The notes beneath the pieces are model-generated. The model had not been told where the DNA came from, did no database searches, and worked only from the letters and a program-made list of their open reading frames with translations. From NCBI RefSeq assembly GCF_001672755.1, contig NZ_LZKI01000189.1, positions 1 to 64,000 on the forward strand: DNA of 64,000 nt, in the 5' to 3' direction. A program made the translations under genes and the position numbers. Below are positions 1 through 7,551 of this stretch, one piece after another (positions within the stretch are counted from its first letter, which is position 1; the number at the start of each line of letters is the position of its first letter). The DNA is from Mycobacterium colombiense (lineage in GTDB: Bacteria; Actinomycetota; Actinomycetes; Mycobacteriales; Mycobacteriaceae).

Positions 1-77
1 GCGCTGGTAGAGGTCTCGCCACAGGTCGAGCGCCGGCACTTCGGGGTACCAGACGAACCCCGAGTAATCGGCGTCGC
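1..77. repeat. Left arm of 77-bp perfect inverted repeat
   Basis: The reverse complement of these bases recurs without mismatch at 247-323, with a 169-bp spacer. Identity stops at base 78/246. The arm may extend further left, outside the window. Both arms encode the same 25-residue stretch of a methyltransferase, once on each strand, so the structure splits one gene into two opposed pieces. It could be a real palindrome or a foldback chimera at a contig end. Confidence 0.95.
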
Positions 78-246
78 GGGCCGCCACGATGCCGCCCGGC
101 GCGCACACTCGCCGCATCTCGCGCAGGGCTGCTACCGGATCGGCAACGTGCTGCAACACCTGATGGGCGTGCACGACATCGAAAGTGCCGTCCGGGAATT
201 CGAGGTTGTGCACGTCGGCGGTCGCGAACGAGACGTTGGACAGATT
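1..246 (-). pseudogene. SAM-dependent methyltransferase, inverted middle fragment
   Basis: Read on the minus strand from 246 to 1, one open frame gives a typical class I methyltransferase core: FATADVHNLEF, DVVHAHQVLQHV (post-II motif region) and REMRRVCAPGGIV (motif III region), then the 25 residues DADYSGF...DLYQR that the plus strand repeats at 249-323. The N-terminal glycine-rich SAM motif is absent. The sequence that should precede the plus-strand fragment is therefore here in the wrong orientation. No complete methyltransferase can be made from the window as given. Confidence 0.75.
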
Positions 247-323
247 GCGACGCCGATTACTCGGGGTTCGTCTGGTACCCCGAAGTGCCGGCGCTCGACC
301 TGTGGCGAGACCTCTACCAGCGC
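247..323. repeat. Right arm of 77-bp perfect inverted repeat
   Basis: Exact reverse complement of 1-77. Coding continues out of this arm into the C-terminal part of the methyltransferase on the plus strand. On its left the arm abuts the 5-prime end of the inverted fragment rather than the sequence that belongs there, which marks base 246/247 as the rearrangement junction. Confidence 0.95.
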
Positions 324-632
324 GTCGCGCGCGCCAACCGCGGCGAACCGGATGCGGGGCGGCGACTGCTGTCGTGGGCGCAGCAGGCTGGATTCGGCGA
401 CGTCACGCCCACGGGCAGCCTGTGGTGCTATGCCACGCCCGCGACGCGCGACTGGTGGGGCGGAATGTGGGCCGACCGAATTCTGCACTCCGCCATCGCA
501 CGCGACCTGGTGAGCCTCGATCTGGCCACCACCGCGCAGCTCGAGGAGATCTCCGCCGGGTGGCGGGAATGGGCCGCCGCTTCGAACGGCTGGATCGCCA
601 TCCCGCACGGCGAAATCATCTGCCGCGCATAG
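247..632 (+). pseudogene. SAM-dependent methyltransferase, C-terminal fragment
   Basis: Open frame from 249 to the TAG at 630-632. It begins DADYSGFVWYPEVPALDLW, continues through WAQQAGFGDVTPTGSLWCYATP, and ends GWIAIPHGEIICRA. This is the usual C-terminal half of a mycobacterial class I methyltransferase. An internal GTG at 285 could start a peptide, but it would lack the SAM-binding fold. Joined in frame to the inverted piece at 1-246 it makes a coherent protein, so the gene was probably intact before the rearrangement or in the real genome. It ends 4 bp before the convergent SDR gene. Confidence 0.75.
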
Positions 633-636
633 GCGC

Positions 637-1461
637 TCAGTCGAGAAACAGGTCCGGAATCGGTTGGTCTCCGCCGCCGTACCGGGACAGGTCCTCGACA
701 CCGGCGGAGCGCAGAACATCGGCGTCGATGTAGCAGTTGCCGGTGGCCTCCCGGGCGGGCCGCGTGACGATCTCGACCGCGGCGTCGCCCATGATCTCGG
801 GGCTGCGCGACGACTCGGCAAGCTTGTCCCCGTCGGCCATGTTCGTCACGGCGGCGGTGGCGATATAGGTCTCCGGCCAAAGGCAATTCGACCCGATCCC
901 GGCGTCGGCGAATTCGGCCGCCCAACCCAGTGCCAGCAACGTCATGCCGTATTTGGACAGCGTGTAGGCCGGATGCTCGCCCAACCACCGGGGGTTCATG
1001 TTCACCGGTGGCGAGATGGTGAGCACGTGCGGGTTGGCGGATTTCTCCAGGTGCGGCACGCATGCCTTGGTCAGCAGGAAGGTGCCACGCAGGTTGACCT
1101 CCTGCATCAGGTCGTATTTCTTGGCCGACAACTTCGCGGTCGGTTCCACCGCGATGGCGCTGGCGTTGTTGACGCAGACGTCGACGCCGCCGAACCGCTG
1201 CACCGCAGCATCGACCACGCGTTGCACGTCCTCCTCGCGACGGACGTCGCCGACGACGGCCAACGCCTTACCGCCGGCGGCCTCGACCTCGGCCGCGGCG
1301 GTGTGCACGGTCCCGGGCAGGCGGGGATGCGGGGTATCGGTCTTGGCCAGGAGCACCACGTTGGCGCCCAGTCTGGCCGCACCGATTCCGATCGCGAGCC
1401 CGATTCCGCGGCTGCCACCGGAGATGACGACGGTGCGATCGACGAGCGAACCGTTGGGCAT
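637..1461 (-). CDS. SDR family oxidoreductase (HSDL2-like)
   Basis: Short-chain dehydrogenase/reductase of 274 aa with the cofactor loop GGSRGIG at residues 15-21, NNAS at 98-101 and the catalytic Ser150, Tyr166 and Lys170 (YTLSK). It resembles the hydroxysteroid-dehydrogenase-like 2 branch, but the substrate is unknown. An in-frame start exists at 1488. The ATG at 1461 is preferred because AAAGGAGG lies 6 bp upstream. It is transcribed away from the mutase operon, sharing a 70-bp divergent promoter, so an oxidoreductase step in the same CoA pathway is a reasonable inference. Confidence 0.85.
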   Translation of the reverse strand: MPNGSLVDRTVVISGGSRGIGLAIGIGAARLGANVVLLAKTDTPHPRLPGTVHTAAAEVEAAGGKALAVVGDVRREEDVQRVVDAAVQRFGGVDVCVNNASAIAVEPTAKLSAKKYDLMQEVNLRGTFLLTKACVPHLEKSANPHVLTISPPVNMNPRWLGEHPAYTLSKYGMTLLALGWAAEFADAGIGSNCLWPETYIATAAVTNMADGDKLAESSRSPEIMGDAAVEIVTRPAREATGNCYIDADVLRSAGVEDLSRYGGGDQPIPDLFLD

Positions 1462-1490
1462 GGAGCCTCCTTTTACCTGGTCAGGCATGT

Positions 1491-1505
1491 GGTATTGGCA
1501 TTCTC
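1491..1505. promoter_or_regulatory. Weak candidate TetR operator (GAGAAT-N3-ATTCTC-like)
   Basis: GGTATTGGCATTCTC has an intact right half-site (ATTCTC) and three of six matches in the left half compared with the palindrome at 10969, 16289, 54595, 55451 and 62938. It lies between the divergent SDR and mutase genes, 27 bp before the mutase ATG. The position fits an operator but the sequence alone is weak evidence. Confidence 0.3.
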
Positions 1506-1531
1506 TTTTTTTGCAAGTACGTTATTCACCG

Positions 1532-3109
1532 ATGGATAATACGGCCCACACTCCGTCTGGTATCCCGCTGCAGCCCGTATACGGTCCGGCGGACGTAAGC
1601 GCGGAGCCTCCGCAACCGGGGCAGTTCCCCTTCACCCGGGGTAACTTCGCGTCCGGCTATCGCGGCAAGCTCTGGACCTTCCGCCAGTACTCGGGATTCG
1701 GCACCGCCGAGGAATCCAACCGCCGGTATCGCTACCTGCTGGAGCAGGGCGGGACGGGGCTCTCGGTGGCGCTCGATCTGCCCACGCAGTGCGGATACGA
1801 CTCCGATGACCCCGAGTTCGGCGAGGAGGTCGGCCGGGTCGGCGTCGCGGTGGACACCCTGGCCGACTTCGAGATCCTGTTCGACGGCATCCCGCTGGAC
1901 AAGCTCAGCACGAGCATGACGATCAACGGGACGGCGGCGATCCTGCTGGCGTTCTACGTCGCCGCCGCCGAGAAAAAGGGCATCCCGCGGGAAAGGCTCA
2001 CCGGGACGATCCAGAACGACATCCTCAAGGAGTACGCCTCGCGCGGTACCTGGATCTGGCCGCCGGAGCCGTCGCTGCGACTGATCGCCGACACCATCGA
2101 ATTCTGCGCGGCCGAGGTTCCCCGGTTCAACGCGATTTCGGTGGCCGGCGCGCACTTCCGCGATGCGGGGGCCAACGCGGTGCAGGAGATGGCGTTCACC
2201 CTGGCCGACGGGGTGACGTACTGCGACACCGTGGTGGAACGCGGCCGCATGACCATCGACCAGTTCGCGCCGCAGATCTCGTTCTTCTTCTATACCCATG
2301 GGGATTTCTTCGAGGAGATCGCCAAATACCGTGCGGGGCGCCGTCGTTGGGCGACGATCGTGCAGGAGCGCTACGGGGCGAAGACGGCGAAGGCGGCGAT
2401 GTTCCGCTTCGGCTGCGTGTGTGGGGGCGCGTCGCTGTACGCGCCGCAGGCCCACAACAACATCGTCCGGGTGGCCTACGAGGCGATGGCCGCGGTGCTG
2501 GGCGGCGTGCAATCGATGTTCACCGCGGCCTGGGACGAGCCGTTCGCCCTGCCGACCGAGGAGACCACGACACTGGCGCTGCGCACGCAGCAGATCCTTG
2601 CGCACGAAACCGGCGTCGCCAGCGTCGCCGACCCGCTCGGCGGCTCCTACTTCGTGGAGGCGCTGACCGATGCGACCGAGGAGCGCATCATCGAGATCAT
2701 GTCCGACCTCGAGCGGCACGGCGGGATGGTGCAGGCCATCGAGGACGGTTACCTGCAGGGCCTGATCGCCGACGAAGCCTTCAACATGCATCAGGAGGTC
2801 GAAGCAGGCACCCGCCCCGTCGTCGGGGTCAACCGGTTCGTGACGGAGCAACTGGCGCACGATGTCGTCACCTACGAACTCGACGCCGAAGGACGTGATC
2901 TGCAGCTCAAGCGGCTGGCCAAGGTCAAGGCCGAAAGGGATTCGGCCGCAGTGAAATCCACGTTGGCCGCGCTGTCGCGGTCAGCCGAGGGAGACGACAA
3001 TCTGATGCACAAGCTGATCGACTGCGCCAACGCGTACTGCACGGTCGGGGAAATGGTCTCCGCGCTCAAGGCGGTATGGGGCGAATTCCAGCAACCGGTG
3101 GTGTTCTAG
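1532..3109 (+). CDS. B12-dependent acyl-CoA mutase, large (catalytic) subunit
   Basis: A 525-aa alpha subunit of the methylmalonyl/isobutyryl-CoA mutase family, without the C-terminal B12 domain, which the next gene supplies. The motifs RQYSGFGTAEESN (about 51-63), TIQNDILKEY (159-168) and AGAHFRDAGA (205-214) are clear. The substrate-determining pair of methylmalonyl-CoA mutase (Tyr89/Arg207) appears retained here as Tyr53 and Arg171. Isobutyryl-CoA mutases carry Phe/Gln and 2-hydroxyisobutyryl-CoA mutases Ile/Gln. A carboxylated (malonyl-type) acyl-CoA is therefore the likelier substrate. ATG 1532 has no clear Shine-Dalgarno sequence. The frame is open upstream, but an earlier start would overlap the SDR gene. 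First gene of a four-gene operon ending at 5528. Confidence 0.88.
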   Translation: MDNTAHTPSGIPLQPVYGPADVSAEPPQPGQFPFTRGNFASGYRGKLWTFRQYSGFGTAEESNRRYRYLLEQGGTGLSVALDLPTQCGYDSDDPEFGEEVGRVGVAVDTLADFEILFDGIPLDKLSTSMTINGTAAILLAFYVAAAEKKGIPRERLTGTIQNDILKEYASRGTWIWPPEPSLRLIADTIEFCAAEVPRFNAISVAGAHFRDAGANAVQEMAFTLADGVTYCDTVVERGRMTIDQFAPQISFFFYTHGDFFEEIAKYRAGRRRWATIVQERYGAKTAKAAMFRFGCVCGGASLYAPQAHNNIVRVAYEAMAAVLGGVQSMFTAAWDEPFALPTEETTTLALRTQQILAHETGVASVADPLGGSYFVEALTDATEERIIEIMSDLERHGGMVQAIEDGYLQGLIADEAFNMHQEVEAGTRPVVGVNRFVTEQLAHDVVTYELDAEGRDLQLKRLAKVKAERDSAAVKSTLAALSRSAEGDDNLMHKLIDCANAYCTVGEMVSALKAVWGEFQQPVVF

Positions 3110-3550
3110 ATGGCCGTCCGCGTTCTCGTTGCCAAACCCGGCTTGGACGGGCATGACCGCGGCGCGAAGATCGTCGCCCGCACCTTGCGTGACGCCGGGT
3201 TCGAGGTCATCTACACCGGCATCCGCCAGCGGATCGAGGACATCGCCTCGATCGCCGTCCAGGAGGACGTGGCGGTGGTGGGGTTGAGCATCCTGTCAGG
3301 GGCCCACCTGGCCCTCACCGCGCGCACCGTGGAGGCGCTGCGGGCCGCCGATGCCGCCGACATCGCCGTCGTCGTCGGGGGCACCATCCCGCACGCCGAC
3401 GTCCCCAAGCTGCTGTCCGCCGGCGCCGCCGCGGTATTCCCCACCGGGACACCGCTGGACGACCTGGTGCGCGACATCCGCGCACTGACCGGAACGGTGG
3501 ACATCGACTCGAACGAACCAGTCACGGAGGAACCATGCGCGTCGGAGTGA
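3110..3550 (+). CDS. B12-binding small subunit of acyl-CoA mutase
   Basis: A 146-aa cobalamin-binding domain protein that starts directly after the TAG of the large subunit. It has the base-off/His-on signature DGHDRG (D13-x-H15-x-x-G18), the SILSG loop and the GGTIPHAD motif. It binds adenosylcobalamin for radical carbon-skeleton rearrangement with the upstream subunit. The C-terminal tail after about residue 128 is acidic and overlaps the start of the next gene by 16 bp, so the operon is translationally coupled. Confidence 0.9.
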   Translation: MAVRVLVAKPGLDGHDRGAKIVARTLRDAGFEVIYTGIRQRIEDIASIAVQEDVAVVGLSILSGAHLALTARTVEALRAADAADIAVVVGGTIPHADVPKLLSAGAAAVFPTGTPLDDLVRDIRALTGTVDIDSNEPVTEEPCASE

Positions 3551-4491
3551 TGATCGGCGCCGAGCGCGGCGACATGGCCCGCAAGGTGGACAAACTGGCC
3601 TCCGATATCGAATGGGCCGAATCCGCGGGCCTGGACACGGCGTGGATGCCGCAGGTGCCCAACGACTTCGACTGCCTGACGATGGTGTCGCTGATGGCCG
3701 CCCACAGCTCGCGCATCGAATTGGGCACCGCCGTGGTGCCGCTGCAGGCCCAGCACCCGATAGCCCTTGCCCGCCAGGCGCTCTCGACGCACGCGGTGGC
3801 CGGTGGGCGGCTGGCGCTTGGCGTCGGGCCGTCGCACCACTGGATCATCCGGGACATGCTCGGCCTGCCGTACGAGAAGCCGGCCGCCTACACCCGCGAT
3901 TACCTGCAGGTGCTCAACGCCGCCGTTGCCGGTCCGGGATCGGTTGACGTCGAGAACGATTCGTTCAAGGTGCACAATCCGTTGGCTATCGGGGCCGATA
4001 CCCCGATGCCGGTGCTCGTCGCCGCGCTGGGGCCGGTGATGCTGCAGATTGCCGGTGAACTCGCCGACGGCACCGTGCTGTGGATGGCCGACGAGCGTGC
4101 GATCGGTGATCACATCGCGCCGAAGATCACCAAGGCCGCCGCGGACGCCGGGCGGCCCGCGCCGCGGATCGTCGCGGGTATCCCGGTATGCCTGTGTGCG
4201 CCTGGGCAAGTCGACGAGGCCAAGGAGCGGGCCAACCGCATCCTGGGCGAGGCCGAGGTGTCGCCCAACTACCAGCGCCTGCTCGACCGCGGCGATGCCC
4301 GCGATGTCGGTGATCTGTGTGCGGCCGGCGACGAGGAGGCGATCCTGGCCCGGATGCGCCGATTCGCCGACGCCGGTGTGACGGATCTGTCTGTGCGGCT
4401 GCTCCCGATCGGCGACAACCGCGACGAGCTGGTCGCATCCAAGCGACGCACCCGCGAAATGATCGCCTCACTCGCCGCGGAATTGCGGTGA
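3535..4491 (+). CDS. LLM class F420-dependent oxidoreductase
   Basis: A 318-aa luciferase-like TIM-barrel protein (MRVGVMIGAERGDM at the N-terminus, GRLALGVGPSHHW near residue 90), of the kind that uses F420 in mycobacteria. The ATG at 3535 follows GGAGG closely and overlaps the mutase small subunit by 16 bp. Its own stop overlaps the next start as GTGA. Membership of the mutase/CoA-transferase operon points to an acyl-CoA or a precursor as substrate, but the reaction cannot be read from sequence. Confidence 0.85.
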   Translation: MRVGVMIGAERGDMARKVDKLASDIEWAESAGLDTAWMPQVPNDFDCLTMVSLMAAHSSRIELGTAVVPLQAQHPIALARQALSTHAVAGGRLALGVGPSHHWIIRDMLGLPYEKPAAYTRDYLQVLNAAVAGPGSVDVENDSFKVHNPLAIGADTPMPVLVAALGPVMLQIAGELADGTVLWMADERAIGDHIAPKITKAAADAGRPAPRIVAGIPVCLCAPGQVDEAKERANRILGEAEVSPNYQRLLDRGDARDVGDLCAAGDEEAILARMRRFADAGVTDLSVRLLPIGDNRDELVASKRRTREMIASLAAELR

Positions 4492-5528
4492 CCGCAAACG
4501 ACACCGGACCGCTGGCCGGGGTACGCATCCTCGAGGTCGGCACCATGCTGGCCGGCCCGTATGCGACCATGCTGCTTGCCGATCTCGGCGCCGAGGTCAC
4601 CAAGATCGAACCCGCCGGTGGCGAGATCTCCCGCAGCGTCGGCGCCACCTACTTCGCCAGCCTCAACCGCAATAAGTCCAGCATCACACTGGACCTGAAT
4701 TCCGATGCGGGACAGCAGCGATTGGGCGAACTGGTCGCTGAATCGCACGCGCTGCTGGTGAACCTGAAGCCGTCCGCCATCCGCCGGCTGGGCCTGACCT
4801 ACGACGAGTTGCGCCGGCACAACGAGAAGATCGTCTGCGTGGCGATCACCGGCTTCGGCCTGTATGGCGGCGACGATCCGGCCTTCGACTACGTGGTGCA
4901 GGCGGGCGTCGGCACCGCCGCCCTGACCGGCGACCCGGACGGGCCGCCGACGCTGCCCGGCTACTCCTCGGCGGACAACTCCACCGGGATGACCGCGGCG
5001 CTGGGGCTGTTGGCCAAGATCATCTCGGGAACCGGCGGCCAGGTGGATGTGTCGCTGCGCGACGTCATGTTGTCCCAACTGAACTATCACGCGTCCGCCT
5101 ATCTCAACGGCGGGGTGGAGCCGCAGCGCCGCCCCCACGGCGCCCATTCGTATTACGTTCCGGCACAGCTCTTTCCGACGGCCGAGGGATATCTGGCGCT
5201 GTTCATCACGCACGACGGATTCTGGAAGTCGTTTGCCGCCGAAGCGGGCATCGGGGGCTTCGAGACGATGGCCGAGCGAGTCGCCCGGCGCGACGAAGTG
5301 CTGACCGTTGTCACCGCGATGCTGGCCACCGACAGCGCCGTCGGGTGGGAACGGCGGCTGCGCCCGCTGGGGGTTCCGGCGGCCGCCGTCCGAACCCTGC
5401 CCGAGGCGCTCGAGGCCACGCCGGAAGTGGTTGTGACAGCGGGCGAATTCCGGTTGGTGGGCAGCCCGATCCACGTCTCGGGGTATGAGCCCGAGTACCG
5501 GCCCGCGCCGGAGCTTCCCCGGGCGTAG
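4488..5528 (+). CDS. CaiB/BaiF family (class III) CoA-transferase
   Basis: A 346-aa class III CoA-transferase (N-terminal PLAGVRILEVGTMLAGPYAT, then LNRNKSSITLDL). The catalytic Asp that forms the acyl anhydride is present as D163 in SADNSTGM. It is shorter than the usual 380-410 aa, mainly at the C-terminus. The GTG at 4488 overlaps the LLM stop by 4 bp. It probably activates or exchanges the CoA ester used by the mutase of this operon. A true type III family member, but the acid is unknown. Confidence 0.85.
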   Translation: MTANDTGPLAGVRILEVGTMLAGPYATMLLADLGAEVTKIEPAGGEISRSVGATYFASLNRNKSSITLDLNSDAGQQRLGELVAESHALLVNLKPSAIRRLGLTYDELRRHNEKIVCVAITGFGLYGGDDPAFDYVVQAGVGTAALTGDPDGPPTLPGYSSADNSTGMTAALGLLAKIISGTGGQVDVSLRDVMLSQLNYHASAYLNGGVEPQRRPHGAHSYYVPAQLFPTAEGYLALFITHDGFWKSFAAEAGIGGFETMAERVARRDEVLTVVTAMLATDSAVGWERRLRPLGVPAAAVRTLPEALEATPEVVVTAGEFRLVGSPIHVSGYEPEYRPAPELPRA

Positions 5529-5541
5529 TCGCCCTGCGAGC

Positions 5542-5557
5542 GTGCGGCCGGCCGCAC
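5542..5557. terminator. Candidate bidirectional terminator hairpin
   Basis: GTGCGGCCGGCCGCAC is a perfect 16-bp palindrome in the 58-bp gap between the convergent CoA-transferase and LysR genes. It can fold into a 6-bp stem with a CCGG loop. There is no U-tract, which is common for mycobacterial terminators but weakens the call. Confidence 0.35.
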
Positions 5558-5586
5558 ATTCGAAGGGATCAAGCGGCGCGCCCTGC

Positions 5587-6492
5587 TCAGACCGGCGCAG
5601 GCCCGGTGAGGACAGCCTCAACGATCTTGCGGAACGCCGCCAGCAGACGGCTGCGATCCCCAGCGCGACAAGCCAGTACGACATGGCTGGGTTCGACACC
5701 TTCCAACGGGACCGTGGTGATATCCGGCCGCACGCCATTGCCGTGAACACCCGCCGTGATCGCCACGGCCTGCCCCGAGGCGATGAGTTCGAACTTGTCC
5801 TCCAGCGCATCGATGAACGGGCCATCGGGTGCCCGGCGACCGTCGGGGCGCGGATCGATGCGCCAGAACGCGCTCCACGCCGGGTCCGAATGCCGCACCC
5901 GCGGCATGGGTTCGTCGGCGATGTCGTCGAGGGTGACCGATTTCCGGCCGGCCAAGCGATGGTCGACGGGTATCGCCAGCACCCGCGGTTCGTCGTACAG
6001 GATGGTCACGTGCAGCCCCTCGGTCGGAAACGGCAGCCGGGTCACCACCGCGTCCACCCGATGGCCGAGCAACGCATCGAGCGCCTGGTCCCAATCCAAA
6101 TGCGTGACTTGGACATCGGCTTCGGGATGCTCGCGGCGCATCTCGCGCACCGCGGGCGTGACGATCATGCCCATCGTGTACCCGATGGTGATCCGGCTGG
6201 GCTGTGCGGCCGCTCGCGCCTGCGCGGTGGCTTGGGCGGCCGAACGCAGCAGCGCCTTGGCCCGGGGCAGAAACACCTCGCCCGCCTCCGTGAGCCGGGT
6301 GCCCTGCGGGGTGCGGTCCAACAGACGGACGCCGAGTTGCTGCTCGAGCCGGCGAATCTGGCGGCTCAGCGACGGCTGCGCGACGCGCAGCGCTGAGGCG
6401 GCCCGGCCGAAGTGCCGATGCTCGGCGACGACGACGAAGTAACCCACCAGCCGCAGGTCAAGATCGACCTGCGGTGATGCCGAGTCCGTCAT
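5587..6492 (-). CDS. LysR-family transcriptional regulator
   Basis: A 301-aa LTTR with an N-terminal winged helix (helix-turn-helix FGRAASALRVAQPSLSRQ, about residues 28-45) and a periplasmic-binding-like effector domain from about residue 90. The ATG at 6492 is chosen over the GTG at 6525 because it gives the usual LTTR N-terminus. It is transcribed divergently from the epimerase-like gene at 6658. A dyad of T-N11-A type lies between them, so that operon (6658-8465) is its likely target, plus autoregulation. Confidence 0.88.
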   Translation of the reverse strand: MTDSASPQVDLDLRLVGYFVVVAEHRHFGRAASALRVAQPSLSRQIRRLEQQLGVRLLDRTPQGTRLTEAGEVFLPRAKALLRSAAQATAQARAAAQPSRITIGYTMGMIVTPAVREMRREHPEADVQVTHLDWDQALDALLGHRVDAVVTRLPFPTEGLHVTILYDEPRVLAIPVDHRLAGRKSVTLDDIADEPMPRVRHSDPAWSAFWRIDPRPDGRRAPDGPFIDALEDKFELIASGQAVAITAGVHGNGVRPDITTVPLEGVEPSHVVLACRAGDRSRLLAAFRKIVEAVLTGPAPV

Positions 6493-6552
6493 GCGCTCAG
6501 TGTAATGGAAGCTCGCCCCGATCACGCGTCAGCAGCCTCGGTGAACTGGTGT

Positions 6553-6569
6553 GATGCCTGAATTGCATC
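6553..6569. promoter_or_regulatory. Candidate LysR box (T-N11-A)
   Basis: GATGC-N7-GCATC is a perfect interrupted dyad 61 bp upstream of lysR and 89 bp upstream of the divergent gene. It contains the LTTR signature T-N11-A (T6555 to A6567). Position and symmetry fit an LTTR recognition site. Confidence 0.5.
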
Positions 6570-6657
6570 GCGCCATATGAAACAGGACTTGGACACGGGT
6601 TTCCCGCCGCCATTGACTTGATGACATACATCCCACCAGGACCAGAAGGGAAGTCTC

Positions 6658-7551
6658 ATGCATGTCTTTGTCACGGGCGCGACCGGTCACATCGGCTCCG
6701 CCGTTGTCGCCGAACTCCTCGACGCCGGGCACCAGGTCACCGGTTTGGCACGGTCGGACGCCGGCGCTGCCGCCTTGCAAGCCGCGGGGGCAACACCGCA
6801 CCGGGGAGATCTCGACAACCTCGACGGCCTGCGCGACGCGGCCGCGGCGTCCGACGGCGTCATCCACCTCGCCTTCAAGCATGACTTCGACGACTTCGCG
6901 GGCGCGGCCGAGACGGACCTGCGCGCCGTGCGCGCCATTGGGGAAGCACTCGTCGGTTCCGATCGGCCATTCGTCAGCACGTCGGGAACGCTGCTGCTTG
7001 CGCTGCTGATGCAGGGCGATGTCGCCACCGAGCAGGACACGGTGCCATCCGGCCCGCGGGTTGACTCCGAAAACGCGGTGATCGCGCTCGCCGAGCGCGG
7101 CGTTCGGTCGTCGGTGATCCGCCTTGCGCCGCTGGTGCACAGCGACCTCGATCACCATGGCTTCGCCCACCACCTGATCAACGTCGCCCGCGATGCCGGC
7201 GTGTCCGGCTACATCGGTGATGGTGCCAACCGCTGGCCAGGTGTGCATACGCTCGACGCCGCGCGCTTGTACCGGTTGGCACTCGAAAATGCGCCCGCCG
7301 GAACGCGTTTGCACGGCGTCGCCGATGAGGGAGTGCCGTTCCGGGACATTGCCGCCGTCATCGGTCGTCACCTGGACGTGCCGACGTCCAGCATCGCCGC
7401 CGAAAATGCCGGCCACTTCGGCTTTCTCGCGCTCTTCGCGTCGCTGGACAACCCGACGTCGAATGCCTTGACGCAGAAGATCCTCGACTGGCACCCGGAA
7501 CGACCGGGGCTGCTCGAGGACCTCGACGCCGGCCACTACTTCGGCGAGTGA
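6658..7551 (+). CDS. NAD(P)-dependent epimerase/SDR (extended type)
   Basis: A 297-aa Rossmann protein with TGATGHIG at residues 7-14 and an extended-SDR layout. The usual YxxxK is not obvious: the region after the STSGT strand reads VPSGPRVDSENAV, so the Tyr/Lys pair is missing, as in atypical SDRs and NmrA-like proteins. Start ATG with AGGGAAG upstream. First gene of a two-gene operon, coupled by a GTGA overlap to an LLM oxidoreductase and divergent from lysR. Confidence 0.8.
   Translation: MHVFVTGATGHIGSAVVAELLDAGHQVTGLARSDAGAAALQAAGATPHRGDLDNLDGLRDAAAASDGVIHLAFKHDFDDFAGAAETDLRAVRAIGEALVGSDRPFVSTSGTLLLALLMQGDVATEQDTVPSGPRVDSENAVIALAERGVRSSVIRLAPLVHSDLDHHGFAHHLINVARDAGVSGYIGDGANRWPGVHTLDAARLYRLALENAPAGTRLHGVADEGVPFRDIAAVIGRHLDVPTSSIAAENAGHFGFLALFASLDNPTSNALTQKILDWHPERPGLLEDLDAGHYFGE

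Noticed and set aside
998..1531. N-terminal extension of the mutase frame, open back to 998
   Set aside because: It runs antisense through the SDR gene, and mutase homology begins at about 1532.
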